Shown in pieces: positions 1 to 13,608 of a stretch of 64,000 bases of DNA (position 1 is its first letter; every line of letters begins with the position of its first letter). The stretch is from Fasciola hepatica (taxonomy: Eukaryota > Platyhelminthes > Trematoda > Plagiorchiida > Fasciolidae). The notes below the pieces were generated by a model. That model was not told the DNA's origin, made no database searches, and saw only the letters and a list, made by a program, of their open reading frames with translations. The DNA is taken from assembly GCA_948099385.1 (NCBI GenBank), contig CANUEZ040000206.1:2108001-2172000 (forward strand), in the 5' to 3' direction. Position numbers and translations under genes: made by a program.

Positions 1-2054
1 ATCATGTAGTGTAGATGATGAACAATGCGCTGAGAGCCATCCCGGATAGCCTTGTGTTGTTAAGTTGTTCGATTCACAATGGTTCACCGGTTGTTGGAGT
101 GTCCGTGGGGGCTCGGTCAATGTGCACTGCTGATGAGTCGAGTCTCGTAGAGGATGAAACAGCTGTACAACGCTTCCATGGACTTCAACGCTGAATTGGG
201 CCCTCAAACTGCATGATCAATCATATTATACAAATATAATCTAATCTGATCTAATCTCGTACTACTAATCAATTGCATGCATAGTAAGGAAGCTGTGTAG
301 GTTGTTCATTTGTGAATGCGTTGGTTATACTTAGGCCCCTACAGAGAAGTCATCCATCACAGGAGTCGAACGGTGTGCGCGAAGCTGGTTCTTACCATTC
401 AAATTTGAAGCGAGTTTGGGAGTTTTGCTATATATGATGTAGTGTAGATGTTGAACAAAGCGTTGATAGCCATCCCGGATAGCCTTGTGTTGTTAAGTTG
501 TTCGATTCACAATGGTTCACCAGTTGTTGGAGTGCCCGTGGGGGCTCGGTCGATGTGCACTGCTGATGAGTCGAGTCCCGTAGAGGATGAAACAGCTGTA
601 CAGTACTTCCATGGACTTCAACGCTGAATTGGGCGTTCAAGCTGCATGATCAATCATATAATACAAATCTAATCTAATCTAATCTAATCTAATCTTGTCT
701 GGTACTACTAATCAATTGCATGCATAGTAAGGAAGCTGTGTAGGTTGTTCATTTGGGAATGCGTTGGTTGTACTTAGGCCCCTACAGAGAAGTCATCCAT
801 CATAGGAGTCGATCGGTGTGCGCGAAGCTGGTTCTTACCATTCAAACTTGAAGCGAGTTTGGGAAGGGTGCTATATCATGTAGTGTAGATGTTGAACAAA
901 GCGTTGAGAGCCATCCCGGATAGCCTTGTTTTGTTAAGTTGTTCGATTCACAATGGTTCACCGGTTGTTGGAGTGCCCGTGGGGGCTCGGTCGATGTGCA
1001 CTGCTGATGAGTCGAGTTCCGTAGAGGATGAAACAGCTGTACAGTGCTTCCATGGACTTCAACGCTGAATTGGGCGTTCAAGCTGCATGATCAATCATAT
1101 TATACAAATCTAATCTAATCTAATCTAATCTCGTAATACTAATCAATTGCATGCATAGTAAGGAAGCTGTGTAGGTTGTTCATTTGGGAATGCGTTGGTT
1201 GTACTTAGGCCCCTACAGAGAAGTGATCCATCATAAGAGTCGATCGGTGTGCGCGAAGCTGGTTCTTACCATTCAAATTTGAAGCGAGTTTGGGAAGGGT
1301 GCTATATCATGTAGTGTAGATGTTGAACAAAGCGTTGATAGCCATCCCGGATAGCCTTGTGTTGTTAAGTTGTTCGATTCACAATGGTTCACCAGTTGTT
1401 GGAGTGCCCGTGGGGGCTCGGTCGATGTGCACTGCTGATGAGTCGAGTCCCTTAGAGGATGAAACAGCTGTACAGTACTTCCATGGACTTCAACGCTGAA
1501 TTGGGCGTTCAAGCTGCACGATCAATCATATTATACAAATATAATCTAATCTAATCTGATCTAATCTCTTACTACTAATCAATTGCATGCATAGTAAGGA
1601 AGCTGTGTAGGTTGTTCATTTGGGAATGCGTTGGTTGTAATTAGGCCCCTAAAGAGAAGTCATCCATCATAGGAGTCGATCGGTGTGCGCGAAGCTGGTT
1701 CTTACCATTCAAATTTGAAGCGAGTTTGGGAAGGGTGCTATATCATGTAGTGTAGATGTTGAACAAAGCGTTGAGAGCCATCCCGGATAGCCTTGTGTTG
1801 TTAAGTTGTTCGATTCACAATGGTTCACCGGTTATTGGAGTGCCCGTGGGGGCTCGGTCGATGTGCACTGCTGATGAGTCGAGTCCCGTAGAAGATGAAA
1901 CAGCTGTACAGTACTTCCATGGACTTCAACGCTGAATTGGGCGTTCAAGTTGCATGATCAATCATATTATACAAATCTAATCTAATCTAATCTAATCTGG
2001 TACTACTAATCAATTGCATGCATAGTAAGGAAGCTGTGTAGGTTGTTCATTTGT
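1..2054 (+). repeat. A-type monomers, left edge of window
   Basis: Five ribozyme motifs start at 124, 557, 998, 1429 and 1865. These monomers belong to the A subfamily, recognised by CAACGCTGAATTGGGCG downstream of the ribozyme. Several have CAGTAC in place of CAGTGC in the 3' arm of stem I, which puts one C-A mismatch into the 6-bp helix. The 557-to-998 spacing is 441 bp because the AATCT block is two units longer. The first monomer is cut by the window edge. Confidence 0.93.
124..173 (+). ncRNA. Hammerhead copy with weakened stem I
   Basis: Core CUGAUGA, GAAA and GUA are intact (cleavage after 167). The 3' arm reads CAACGC instead of CAGUGC, giving two adjacent mismatches in stem I. Probably poorly active. 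Confidence 0.6.
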
Positions 2055-2295
2055 GAATGCGTTGGTTGTACTTAGGCCCCTACAGAGAAGTCATCCATCA
2101 TAGGAGTGGATCGGTGTGCGCGAAGCTGGTTCTTACCATTCAAATTTGAAGCGAGTTTGGGAAGGGTGCTATATCATGTAGTGTAGATGTTTAACAAAGC
2201 GTTGATAGCCATCCCGGATAGCCTTGTGTTGTTAAGTTTTTCGATTCACAATGGTTCACCGGTTGTTGGAGTGCCCGTGGGGGCTCGGTCGATGT

Positions 2296-2345
2296 GCACT
2301 GCTGATGAGTCGAGTCCCGTAGAGGATGAAACATCTGTGCATTAC
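2296..2345 (+). ncRNA. Degenerate hammerhead copy, GUG cleavage triplet
   Basis: Position 17 (2339) is G, not permitted by the NUH rule, and the 3' stem I arm is CAUUAC with two mismatches; the stem III loop is AUCU. Predicted inactive. Copied unchanged to 4023. Confidence 0.75.
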
Positions 2346-4022
2346 TTCCATGGACTTCAACGCTGAATTGGGCTTTCAAGCTGCATGATCAATCATATTA
2401 TACAAATCTAATCTAATCTAATCTAATCTCGTACTACTAATCAATTGCATGCATAGTAAGGAAGCTGTGTAGGTTGTTCATTTGGGAATGCGTTGGTTGT
2501 ACTTAGGCCCCTACAGAGAAGTCATCCATCACAGGAGTGGTTCGGTGTGCGCGAAGCTGGTTCTTACCATTCAAATTTGAAGCGAGTTTGGGAAGGGTGC
2601 TATATCATGTAGTGTAGATGTTGAACAAAGCGTTGAGAGCCATCCCGGATAGCCTTGTTTTGTTAAGTTGTTCGATTCACAATGGTTGACCGGTTGTTGG
2701 AGTGCCCGTGGGGGCTCGGTCGATGTGCACTGCTGATGAGTCGAGTCCCTTAGAGGATGAAACAGCTGTACAGTACTTCCATGGACTTCAACGCTGAATT
2801 GGGCGTTCAAGCTGCATGATCAATCATATTATACAAATCTAATCTAATCTAATCTACTCTAATCTCGTACTACTAATCAATTGCATGCATAGTAAGGAAG
2901 CTGTGTAGGTTGTTCATTTGGGAATGCGTTGGTTGTACTTAGGCCCTACAGAGAAGTCATCCATCATAGGAGTCGATCGGTGTGCGAGAAGCTGGTTCTT
3001 ACCATTCAAATTTGAAGCGAGTTTGGGAAGGGTGCTATATCTTGTAGTGTAGATGTTGAACAAAGCGTTGAGAGCCATCCCGGATAGCCTTGTGTTGTTA
3101 AGTTGTTCGATTCACAATGGTTCACCAGATGTTAGAGTGCCCGTGGGGGCTCGGTCGATGTGCACTGCTGATGAGTCGAGTCCCTTAGAGGATGAAACAG
3201 CTGTACAGTGCTTCCATGGACTTCAACGCTGAATTGGGCGTTCAAGCTGCATGATCAATCATATTATACAAATCTAATCTAATCTAATCTAATCTCGTAC
3301 TACTAATCAATTGCATGCATAGTAAGGAAGCTGTGTGGGTTGTTCATTTGGGAATGCGTTGGTTGTACTTAGGCCCCTAAAGAGAAGTCATCCATCATAG
3401 GAGTCGATCGGTGTGCGCGAAGCTGGTTCTTACCATTCAAATTTGAAGCGAGTTTGGGAAGGGTGCTATATCTTGTAGTGTAGATGTTGAACAAAGCGTT
3501 GATAGCCATCCCGGATAGCCTTGTGTTGTTAAGTTGTTCGATTCACAATGGTTCACCAGTTGTTGGAGTGCCCGTGGGGCTCGGTCGATGTGCACTGCTG
3601 ATGAGTCGAGTCCCGTAGAGGATGAAACAGCTGTACAGTGCTTCCATGGACTTCAACGCTGAATTGGGCGTTCAAGCTGCATGATCAATCATATAATACA
3701 AATCTAATCTAATCTAATCTAATCTCGTAATACTAATCAATTGCATGCATAGTAAGGAAGCTGTGTAGGTTGTTCATTTGGGAATGCGTTGGTTGTACTT
3801 AGGCCCCTACAGAGAAGTCATCCATCATAGGAGTGGATCGGTGTGCGCGAAGCTGGTTCTTACCATTCAAATTTGAAGCGAGTTTGGGAAGGGTGCTATA
3901 TCATGTAGTGTAGATGTTTAACAAAGCGTTGATAGCCATCCCGGATAGCCTTGTGTTGTTAAGTTTTTCGATTCACAATGGTTCACCGGTTGTTGGAGTG
4001 CCCGTGGGGGCTCGGTCGATGT

Positions 4023-4072
4023 GCACTGCTGATGAGTCGAGTCCCGTAGAGGATGAAACATCTGTGCATTAC
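4023..4072 (+). ncRNA. Degenerate hammerhead copy, duplicate of the one at 2296
   Basis: Carries the same GUG triplet (G at 4066) and CAUUAC arm as 2296, 1727 bp away, so the defect was duplicated with the four-monomer block. Confidence 0.75.
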
Positions 4073-5507
4073 TTCCATGGACTTCAACGCTGAATTGGGC
4101 TTTCAAGCTGCATGATCAATCATATTATACAAATCTAATCTAATCTAATCTAATCTCGTACTACTAATCAATTGCATGCATAGTAAGGAAGCTGTGTAGG
4201 TTGTTCATTTGGGAATGCGTTGGTTGTACTTAGGCCCCTACAGAGAAGTCATCCATCACAGGAGTGGTTCGGTGTGCGCGAAGCTGGTTCTTACCATTCA
4301 AATTTGAAGCGAGTTTGGGAAGGGTGCTATATCATGTAGTGTAGATGTTGAACAAAGCGTTGAGAGCCATCCCGGATAGCCTTGTTTTGTTAAGTTGTTC
4401 GATTCACAATGGTTGACCGGTTGTTGGAGTGCCCGTGGGGGCTCGGTCGATGTGCACTGCTGATGAGTCGAGTCCCTTAGAGGATGAAACAGCTGTACAG
4501 TACTTCCATGGACTTCAACGCTGAATTGGGCGTTCAAGCTGCATGATCAATCATATTATACAAATCTAATCTAATCTAATCTACTCTAATCTCGTACTAC
4601 TAATCAATTGCATGCATAGTAAGGAAGCTGTGTAGGTTGTTCATTTGGGAATGCGTTGGTTGTACTTAGGCCCTACAGAGAAGTCATCCATCATAGGAGT
4701 CGATCGGTGTGCGAGAAGCTGGTTCTTACCATTCAAATTTGAAGCGAGTTTGGGAAGGGTGCTATATCTTGTAGTGTAGATGTTGAACAAAGCGTTGAGA
4801 GCCATCCCGGATAGCCTTGTGTTGTTAAGTTGTTCGATTCACAATGGTTCACCAGATGTTAGAGTGCCCGTGGGGGCTCGGTCGATGTGCACTGCTGATG
4901 AGTCGAGTCCCTTAGAGGATGAAACAGCTGTACAGTGCTTCCATGGACTTCAACGCTGAATTGGGCGTTCAAGCTGCATGATCAATCATATTATACAAAT
5001 CTAATCTAATCTAATCTAATCTCGTACTACTAATCAATTGCATGCATAGTAAGGAAGCTGTGTGGGTTGTTCATTTGGGAATGCGTTGGTTGTACTTAGG
5101 CCCCTAAAGAGAAGTCATCCATCATAGGAGTCGATCGGTGTGCGCGAAGCTGGTTCTTACCATTCAAATTTGAAGCGAGTTTGGGAAGGGTGCTATATCT
5201 TGTAGTGTAGATGTTGAACAAAGCGTTGATAGCCATCCCGGATAGCCTTGTGTTGTTAAGTTGTTCGATTCACAATGGTTCACCAGTTGTTGGAGTGCCC
5301 GTGGGGCTCGGTCGATGTGCACTGCTGATGAGTCGAGTCCCGTAGAGGATGAAACAGCTGTACAGTGCTTCCATGGACTTCAACGCTGAATTGGGCGTTC
5401 AAGCTGCATGATCAATCATATAATACAAATCTAATCTAATCTAATCTAATCTCGTAATACTAATCAATTGCATGCATAGTAAGGAAGCTGTGTAGGTTGT
5501 TCATTTG

Positions 5508-6664
5508 TGAATGCGTTGGTTGTACTTAGGCCCCTACAGAGAAGTCATCCATCATAGGAGTCGATCGGTGTGCGCGAAGCTGGTTCTTACCATTCAAATT
5601 TGAAGCGAGTTTGGGAAGGGTGCTATATCATGTAGTGTAGATGTTGAACAAAGCGTTGAGAGCCATCCCGGATAGCCTTGTGTTGTTAAGTTGTTCGATT
5701 CACAATGGTTCACCAGTTGTTGGAGTGCCCGTGGGGGCTCGGTCGATGTGCACTGCTGATGAGTCGAGTCCCTTAGAGGATGAAACAGCTGTACAGTACT
5801 CCCATGGACTTCAACGCTGAATTGGGCGTTCAAGCTGCACGATCAATCATATTATACAAATAAAATCTAATCTAATCTGATCTAATCTAATCTCGTACTA
5901 CTAATCAATTGCATGCATAGTAAGGAAGCTGTGTAGGTTGTTCATTTGGGAATGCGTTGGTTGTACTTAGGCCCCTAAAGAGAAGTCATCCATCATAGGA
6001 GTCGATCGGTGTGCGCGAAGCTGGTTCTTACCATTCAAATTGGAAGCGAGTTTGGGAAGGGTGCTATATCTTGTAGTGTAGATGTTGAACAAAGCGTTGA
6101 GAGCCATCCCGGATAGCCTTGTGTTGTTAAGTTGTTCGATTCACAATGGTTCACCGGTTGTTGGAGTGCCCGTGGGGGCTCGGTCGATGTGCACTGCTGA
6201 TGAGTCGAGTCCCGTAGAAGATGAAACAGCTGTACAGTACTTCCATGGACTTCAACGCTGAATTGGGCGTTCAAGTTGCATGATCAATCATATTATACAA
6301 ATCTAATCTAATCTAATCTAATCTCGTACTACTAATCAATTGCATGCATAGTAAGGAAGCGGTGTAGGTTGTTCATTTGTGAATGCGTTGGTTGTACTTA
6401 GGCCCCTACAGAGAAGTCATCCATCATAGGAGTGGATCGGTGTGCGCGAAGCTGGTTCTTACCATTCAAATTTGAAGCGAGTTTGGGAAGGGTGCTATAT
6501 CATGTAGTGTAGATGTTGAACAAAGCGTTGATAGCCATCCCGGATAGCCTTGTGTTGTTAAGTTTTTCGATTCACAATGGTTCACCGGTTGTTGGAGTGC
6601 CCGTGGGGCTCGGTCGATGTGCACTGCTGATGAGTCGAGTCCCGTAGAGGATGAAACATCTGTA
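5508..6664 (+). repeat. A-type monomers between two duplicated blocks
   Basis: Ribozyme motifs start at 5750, 6191 and 6621. The third resembles the diverged monomers at 2296 and 4023 (ATCT in the stem III loop, CATTAC in stem I) but keeps GUA at the cleavage site instead of GUG, so it may be closer to their ancestor. Nothing other than satellite sequence is visible. Confidence 0.9.
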
Positions 6665-8388
6665 CATTACTTCCATGGACTTCAACGCTGAATTGGGCTT
6701 TCAAGCTGCATGATCAATCATATTATACAAATCTAATCTAATCTAATCTAATCTCGTACTACTAATCAATTGCATGCATAGTAAGGAAGCTGTGTAGGTT
6801 GTTCATTTGGGAATGCGTTGGTTGTACTTAGGCCCCTACAGAGAAGTCATCCATCACAGGAGGCGAACGGTGTGCGCGAAGCTGGTTCTTACCATTCAAA
6901 TTTGAAGCGAGTTTGGTAAGGGTGCTATATCATGTAGTGTAGATGTTGAACAAAGCGTTGAGAGCCATCCCGGATAGCCTTGTTTTGTTAAGTTGTTCGA
7001 TTCACAATGGTTGACCGGTTGTTGGAGTGCCCGTGGGGGCTCGGTCGATGTGCACTGCTGATGAGTCGAGTCCCTTAGAGGATGAAACAGCTGTACAGTA
7101 CTTCCATGGACTTCAACGCTGAATTGGGCGTTCAAGCTGCATGATCAATCATATTATACAAATCTAATCTAATCTGATCTAATCTCGTACTACTAATCAA
7201 TTGCATGCATAGTAAGGAAGCTGTGTAGGTTGTTCATTTGGGAATGCTTTGGTTGTACTTAGGGCCCTACAGAGAAGTCATCCATCATAGGAGTGGATCG
7301 GTGTGCGCGAAGCTGGTTCTTACCATTCAAATTTGAAGCGAGTTTGGGAAGGGTGCTATATCTTGTAGTGTAGATGTTGAACAAAGCGTTGAGAGCCATC
7401 CCGGATAGCCTTGTGTTGTTAAGTTGTTCGATTCACAATGGTTCACCAGATGTTGGAGTGCCCGTGGGGGCTCGGTCGATGTGCACTGCTGATGAGTCGA
7501 GTCCCTTAGAGGATGAAACAGCTGTACAGTGCTTCCATGGACTTCAACGCTCAATTGGGCGTTCAAGCTGCATGATCAATCATATTATACAAATCTAATC
7601 TGATCTAATCTAATCTCGTACTACTAATCAATTGCATGCATAGTAAGGAAGCTGTGTGGGTTGTTCATTTGGGAATGCGTTGGTTGTACTTAGGCCCCTA
7701 CAGAGAAGTCATCAATCATAGGAGTCGATCGGTGTGCGCGAAGCTGGTTCTTACCATTCAAATTTGAAGCGAGTTTGGGAAGGGTGCTATATCATGTAGT
7801 GTAGATGTTGAACAAAGCGTTGAGAGCCATCCCGGATAGCCTTGTTTTGTTAAGTTGTTCGATTCACAATGGTTGACCGGTTGTTGGAGTGCCCGTGGGG
7901 GCTCGGTCGATGTGCACTGCTGATGAGTCGAGTCCCGTAGAGGATGAAACAGCTGTACAGTGCTTCCATGGACTTCAACGCTGAATTGGGCGTTCAAGCT
8001 GCATGATCAATCATATTATACAAATCTAATCTAATCTGATCTAATCTCGTACTACTAATCAATTGCATGCATAGTAAGGAAGCTGTGTAGGTTGTTCATT
8101 TGGGAATGCTTTGGTTGTAATTAGGGCCCTACAGAGAAGTCATCCATCATAGGAGTGGATCGGTGTGCGCGAAGCTGGTTCTTACCATTCAAATTTGAAG
8201 CGAGTTTGGGAAGGGTGCTATATCTTGTAGTGTAGATGTTGAACAAAGCGTTGAGAGCCATCCCGGATAGCCTTGTGTTGTTAAGTTGTTCGATTCACAA
8301 TGGTTCACCAGATGTTGGAGTGCCCGTGGGGGCTCGGTCGATGTGCACTGCTGATGAGTCGAGTCCCTTAGAGGATGAAACAGCTGTA
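6665..8388 (+). repeat. 862-bp dimer duplication
   Basis: Monomers with ribozymes at 7052 and 7483 recur as 7914 and 8345, offset 862. Shared private marks include AATGCTTTGG followed by TTAGGGCCC (near 7245 and 8107) and CCAGATGTTGG. The copies differ by a few substitutions and in the phase of GATCT within the pentanucleotide block, so this duplication looks older than the one at 2055-5507. Confidence 0.85.
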
Positions 8389-11003
8389 CAGTGCCTCCAT
8401 GGACTTCAACGCTGAATTGGGCGTTCAAGCTGCATGATCAATCATATTATACAAATCTAATCTAATCTAATCTAATCTCGTACTACTAATCAATTGCATG
8501 CATAGTAAGGAAGCTGTGTGGGTTGTTCATTTGGGAATGCGTTGGTTGTACTTAGGCCCCTACAGAGAAGTCATCAATCATAGGAGTCGATCGGTGTGCG
8601 CGAAGCTGGTTCTTACCATTCAAATTTAAAGCGAGTTTGGGAAGGGTGCTATATCTTGTAGTGTAGATGTTGAACAAAGCGTTGATAGCCATCCCGGATA
8701 GCCTTGTGTTGTTAAGTTGTTCGATTCACAATGGTTCACCAGTTGTTGGAGTGCCCGTGGGGCTCGGTCGATGTGCACTGCTGATGAGTCGAGTCCCGTA
8801 GAGGATGAAACAGCTGTACAGTGCTTCCATGGATTTCAATGCTCAGTTGGGCGTTCAAGCTGCATGATCAATCATATTATAAAAATCTAATCTGATCTAT
8901 TCTAATCTAATCTAATCTCGTACTACTAATCAATTGCATGCATAGTATGAAAGCTGTTTAGGTTGTTCATTTGGGAATGCGTTGGTTGTACTTAGGCCCC
9001 TACAGAGAAGTCATCCATCATAGGAGTCGATCGGTGTGCGCGAAGCTGGTTCTTACCATTCAAATTTGAAGCCAGTTTGGGAAGGGTGCTATATCATGTA
9101 GTGTAGATGTTGAACTGAGCGTTGATAGCCATCCCGGATAGCCTTGTGTTGTTAAGTTGTTCGATTGACAATGGTTCACCAGTTGTTGGAGGGTTCGTGG
9201 GGGCTCGGTCGATGTGCACTGCTGATGAGTCGAGTCCCGTAGAGGATGAAACAGCTGTACAGTGCTTCCATGGACTTCAATGCTCAGTTGAGCGTTCAAG
9301 CTGCATGATCAATCATATTATACAAATCTAATCTAATCTAATCTACTCTAATCTCGTACTACTAATCAATTGCATGCATAATAAGGAAGCTGTGTAGGTT
9401 GTTCATTTGGGAATGCGTTGGTTGTACTTAGGCCCCTACAGAGAAGTCATCCATCATAGGAGTGGATCGGTGTGCGCGAAGCTGGTTCTTACCATTCAAA
9501 TTTGAAGCGAGTTTGGGAAGGGTGCTATATCTTGTAGTGTAGATGTTGAACAAAGCGTTGAGAGCCATCCCGGATAGCCTTGTGTTGTTAAGTTGTTCGA
9601 TTCACAATGGTTCACCAGTTGTTGGAGTGCCCGTGGGGGCTCGGTCGATGTGCACTGCTGATGAGTCGAGTCCCGTAGAGGATGAAACATCTGTACAGTG
9701 CTTCCATGGATTTCAATGCTCAGTTGGGCGTTCAAGCTGCATGATCAATCATATTATACAAATCTAATCTGATCTATTCTAATCTAATCTAATCTCGTAC
9801 TACTAATCAATTGCATGCATAGTAAGGAAGCTGTGTAGGTTGTTCATTTGGGAATGCGTTGGTTGTACTTAGGCCCCTACAGAGAAGTCATCCATCATAG
9901 GAGTCGATCGGTGTGCGCGAAGCTGGTTGTTACCATTCAAATTTGAAGCGAGTTTGGGAAGGGTGCTATATCATGTAGTGTAGATGTTGAACAAAGCGTT
10001 GATAGCCATCCCGGATAGCCTTGTTTTGTTAAGTTGTTCGATTCACAATGGTTCACCGGTTGTTGGAGTGCCCGTGGGGGCTCGGTCGATGTGCACTGCT
10101 GATGAGTCGAGTCCCTTAGAGGATGAAACAGCTGTACAGTACTTCCATGGACTTAAACGCTGAATTGGGCGTTCAAGCTTCATGATCAATCATATTATAC
10201 AAATCTAATCTAATCTGATCTAATCTCGTACTACTAATCAATTGCATGCATAGTAAGGAATCTGTGTAGGTTGTTCATTTGGGAATGCGTTGGTTGTACT
10301 TAGGCCCCTACAGAGAAGTCATACATCATAGGAGTTGATCGGTGTGCGCGAAGCTGGTTCTTACCATTCAAATTTGAAGCCAGTTTGGGAAGGGTGCTAT
10401 ATCATGTAGTGTAGATGTTGAACAAAGCGTTGATAGCCATCCCGGATAGCCTTGTGTTGTTAAGTTGTTCGATTCACAATGGTTCACCAGTTGTTGGAGG
10501 GTTCGTGGGGGCTCGGTCGATGTGCACTGCTGATGAGTCGAGTCCCGTAGAGGATGAAACAGCTGTACAGTGCTTCCATGGACTTCAATGCTCAGTTGAG
10601 CGTTCAAGCTGCATGATCAATCATATTATACAAATCTAATCTAATCTGATCTAATCTAATCTCGTACTACTAATCAATTGCATGCATAGTAAGGAAGCTG
10701 TGTAGGTTGTTCATTTGGGAATGCGTTGGTTGTACTTAGGCCCCTACAGAGAAGTCATCCATCACAGGAGTCGATCGGTGTGCGCGAAGCTGGTTCTTAC
10801 CATTCAAATTTGAAGCGAGTTTGGGAAGGGTGCTATATCATGTAGTGTAGATGTTGAACAAAGCGTTGATAGCCATCCCGGATAGCCTTGTTTTGTTAAG
10901 TTGTTCGATTCACAATGGTTCACCGGTTGTTGGAGTGCCCGTGGGGGCTCGGTCAATGTGCACTGCTGATGAGTCGAGTCCCGTAGAGGATGAAACAGCT
11001 GTA
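8389..11003 (+). repeat. 1308-bp trimer pair; first B-type monomers
   Basis: Ribozyme motifs start at 8775, 9216, 9652, 10093, 10524 and 10960. The monomers at 9216 and 10524 share the rare GGAGGGTTCGTGG variant, and 9652 pairs with 10960 at the same 1308-bp offset. The third member of each trimer is less alike. B-type sequence (CAATGCTCAGTTGAGCG or its TTGGGCG intermediate) first appears here, next to A-type monomers such as 10093. Confidence 0.8.
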
Positions 11004-13122
11004 CAGTGCTTCCATGGATTTCAATGCTCAGTTGAGCGTTCAAGCTGCATGATCAATCATATTATACAAATCTAATCTAATCTAATCTACTCTAATCTCG
11101 TACTACTAATCAATTGCATGCATAGTAAGGAAGCTGTGTAGGTTGTTCATTTGGGAATGCGTTGGTTGTACTGAGGCCCCTACAGAGTAGTCATCCATCA
11201 CAGGAGTCGATCGGTGTGCGCGAAGCTGGTTTTTACCATTCGAATTTGAAGCGAGTTCGGGAAGGGTGCTATATCATGTAGTGTAGATGTTGAACAAAGC
11301 GTTGAGAGCCATCCCGGATAGCCTTGTGTTGTTAAGTTGTCCGATTCACAATGGTTCACCAGTTGTTGGAGTGCCCGTGGGGCTCGGTCGATGTGCACTG
11401 CTGATGAGTCGAGTCCCGTAGAGGATGAAACAGCTGTACAGTGCTTCCATGGATTTCAATGCTCAGTTGAGCGTTCAAGCTGCATGATCAATCATATTAT
11501 ACAAATCTAATCTAATCTAATCTAATCTCGTACTACTAATCAATTGCATGCATAGTAAGGAAGCTGTGTAGGTTGTTCATTTGGGAATGCGTTGGTTGTA
11601 CTTAGGCCCCTACAGAGAAGTCATCCATCATAGGAGTCGATCGGTGTGCGCGAAGCTGGTTCTTACCATTCAAATTTGAAGCGAGTTTGGGAAGGGTGCT
11701 ATATCATGTAGTGTAGATGTTGAACAAAGCGTTGATAGTCATCCCGGATAGCCTTGTGTTGTTAAGTTGTTCGATTCACAATGGTTCACCGGTTGTGGAG
11801 TGCCCGTGGGGGCTCGGTCGATGTGCACTGCTGATGAGTCGAGTCCCGTAGAGGATGAAACATCTGTACAGTGCTTCCATGGACTTCAACGCTGAATTGG
11901 GCGTTCAAGCTGCATGATCATTCATATTATACTAATCTAATCTAATCTAATCTAATCTAATCTCGTACTACTAATCAATTGCATGCATAGTAAGGAAGCT
12001 GTGTAGGTTGTTCATTTGGGAATGCGTTGGTTGTACTTAGGCCCCTACAGAGAAGTCATCCATCACAGGAGGCGAACGGTGTGCGCGAAGCTGGTTCTTA
12101 CCATTCAAATTTGAAGCGAGTTTGGGAAGGGTGCTATATCATGTAGTGTAGATGTTGAACAAAGCGTTGAGAGCCATCCCGGATAGCCTTGTGTTGTTAA
12201 GTTTTTCGATTCACAATGGTTCACCAGTTGTTGGAGTGCCCGTGGGGGCTCGGTCGATGTGCACTGCTGATGAGTCCAGTCCTGTAGAGGATGAAACAGC
12301 TGTACAGTACTTCCATGGACTTCAACGCTGAATTGGACGTTCAAGCTGCATGATCAATCATATTATACAAATCTAATCTAATCTAATCTAATCTCGTACT
12401 ACTAATCAATTGCATGCATAGTAAGGAAGCTGTGTAGGTTGTTCATTTGGGAATGCGTTGGTTATACTTAGGCCCCTACAGAGAAGTCATCCATCATAGG
12501 AGTGGATCGGTGTGCGCGAAGCTGGTTCTTACCATTCAAATTTGAAGCGAGTTTGGGAAGGGTGCTATATCATGTAGTGTAGATGTTGAACAAAGCGTTG
12601 ATAGCCATTCCGGATAGCCTTGTGTTGTTAAGTTGTTCGATTCACAATGGTTCACCAGTTGTTGGAGTGCCCGTGGGGGCTCGGTCGATGTGCACTGCTG
12701 ATGAGTCGAGTCCCTTAGAGGATGAAACAGCTGTACAGTGCTTCCATGGATTTCAATGCTCAGTTGAGCGTTCAAGCTGCATGATCAATCATATTATACA
12801 AATCTAATCTAATCTGATCTAATCTCGTACTACTAATCAATTGCATGCATAGTAAGGAAGCTGTGTAGGTTGTTCATTTGGGAATGCGTTGGTTGTACTT
12901 AGGCCCCTACGGAGAAGTCATCCATCATAGGAGTCGATCGGTGTTCGCGAAGCTGGTTCTTACCATTCAAATTTAAAGCGAGTTTGGGAACGGTGCTATA
13001 TCATGTAGTTTAGATGTTGAAGAAATCGTTGATAGCCATCCCGGATAGCCTTGTGTTGTTAAGTTGTTCGATTCATAATGGTTCACCGGTTGTTGGAGTG
13101 CCCGTGGGGGCTCGGTCGATGT

Positions 13123-13172
13123 GCACTGCTGATGAGTCGAGTCCCGTAGAGGATGAAACAGCTGTAAAGTGC
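13123..13172 (+). ncRNA. Hammerhead copy with C-to-A after the cleavage site
   Basis: The base after GUA is A instead of C (13167), so the first stem I pair next to the cleavage site is lost; the core is otherwise intact. A similar GUAA occurs at 36570 (base 36614). Confidence 0.65.
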
Positions 13173-13558
13173 TTCCATGGATTTCAATGCTCAGTTGAGC
13201 GTTCAAGCTGCATGTTCAATCATATTATAGAAATCTTATCAAATCTAATATAATCTAATCTCGTACTACTAATCAATTGCATGCATAGTAAGGAAGCTGT
13301 GTAGGTTGTTCATTTGGGAATGCGTTGGTTGTACTTAGGCCCCTACGGAGAAGTCATCCATCATAGGAGTCGATCGGTGTGCGCGAAGCTGGTTCTTACC
13401 ATTCAAATTTGAAGCGAGTTTGGGAAGGGTGCTATATCATGTAGTGTAGATGTTGAACAAAGCGTTGATAGCCATCCCGGATAGCCTTGTGTTGTTAAGT
13501 TGTTCGATTCACAAGGGTTCACCAGTTGTTGGAGTGCCCGTGGGGGCTCGGTCGATGT

Positions 13559-13608
13559 GCATTGCTGATGAGTCGAGTCCCTTAGAGGATGAAACAGCTG
13601 TACAGTGC
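13559..13608 (+). ncRNA. Hammerhead copy with wobble-preserved stem I
   Basis: The 5' arm is GCAUUG; opposite CAGUGC the changed base forms U-G instead of C-G, so stem I pairing is kept. The core and GUA are intact. Confidence 0.7.

Larger units (their letters stand above)
2055..5507 (+). repeat. 1727-bp four-monomer higher-order repeat, two tandem copies
   Basis: Positions 2055-3780 match 3782-5507 at a constant offset of 1727. Private variants repeat at that offset: a one-C deletion in the AGGCCCC run near 2943 and 4670, GTGGGGCTCGG with one G fewer near 3574 and 5301, a GUG cleavage triplet at 2339 and 4066, and GTAATACTAATC near 3728 and 5455. I saw no difference inside the block; the base at its edge differs (T at 2054, G at 3781, T at 5508). 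Ribozyme starts: 2296, 2727, 3162, 3592, then 4023, 4454, 4889, 5319. Very recent unequal exchange is the simplest explanation. Confidence 0.93.
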
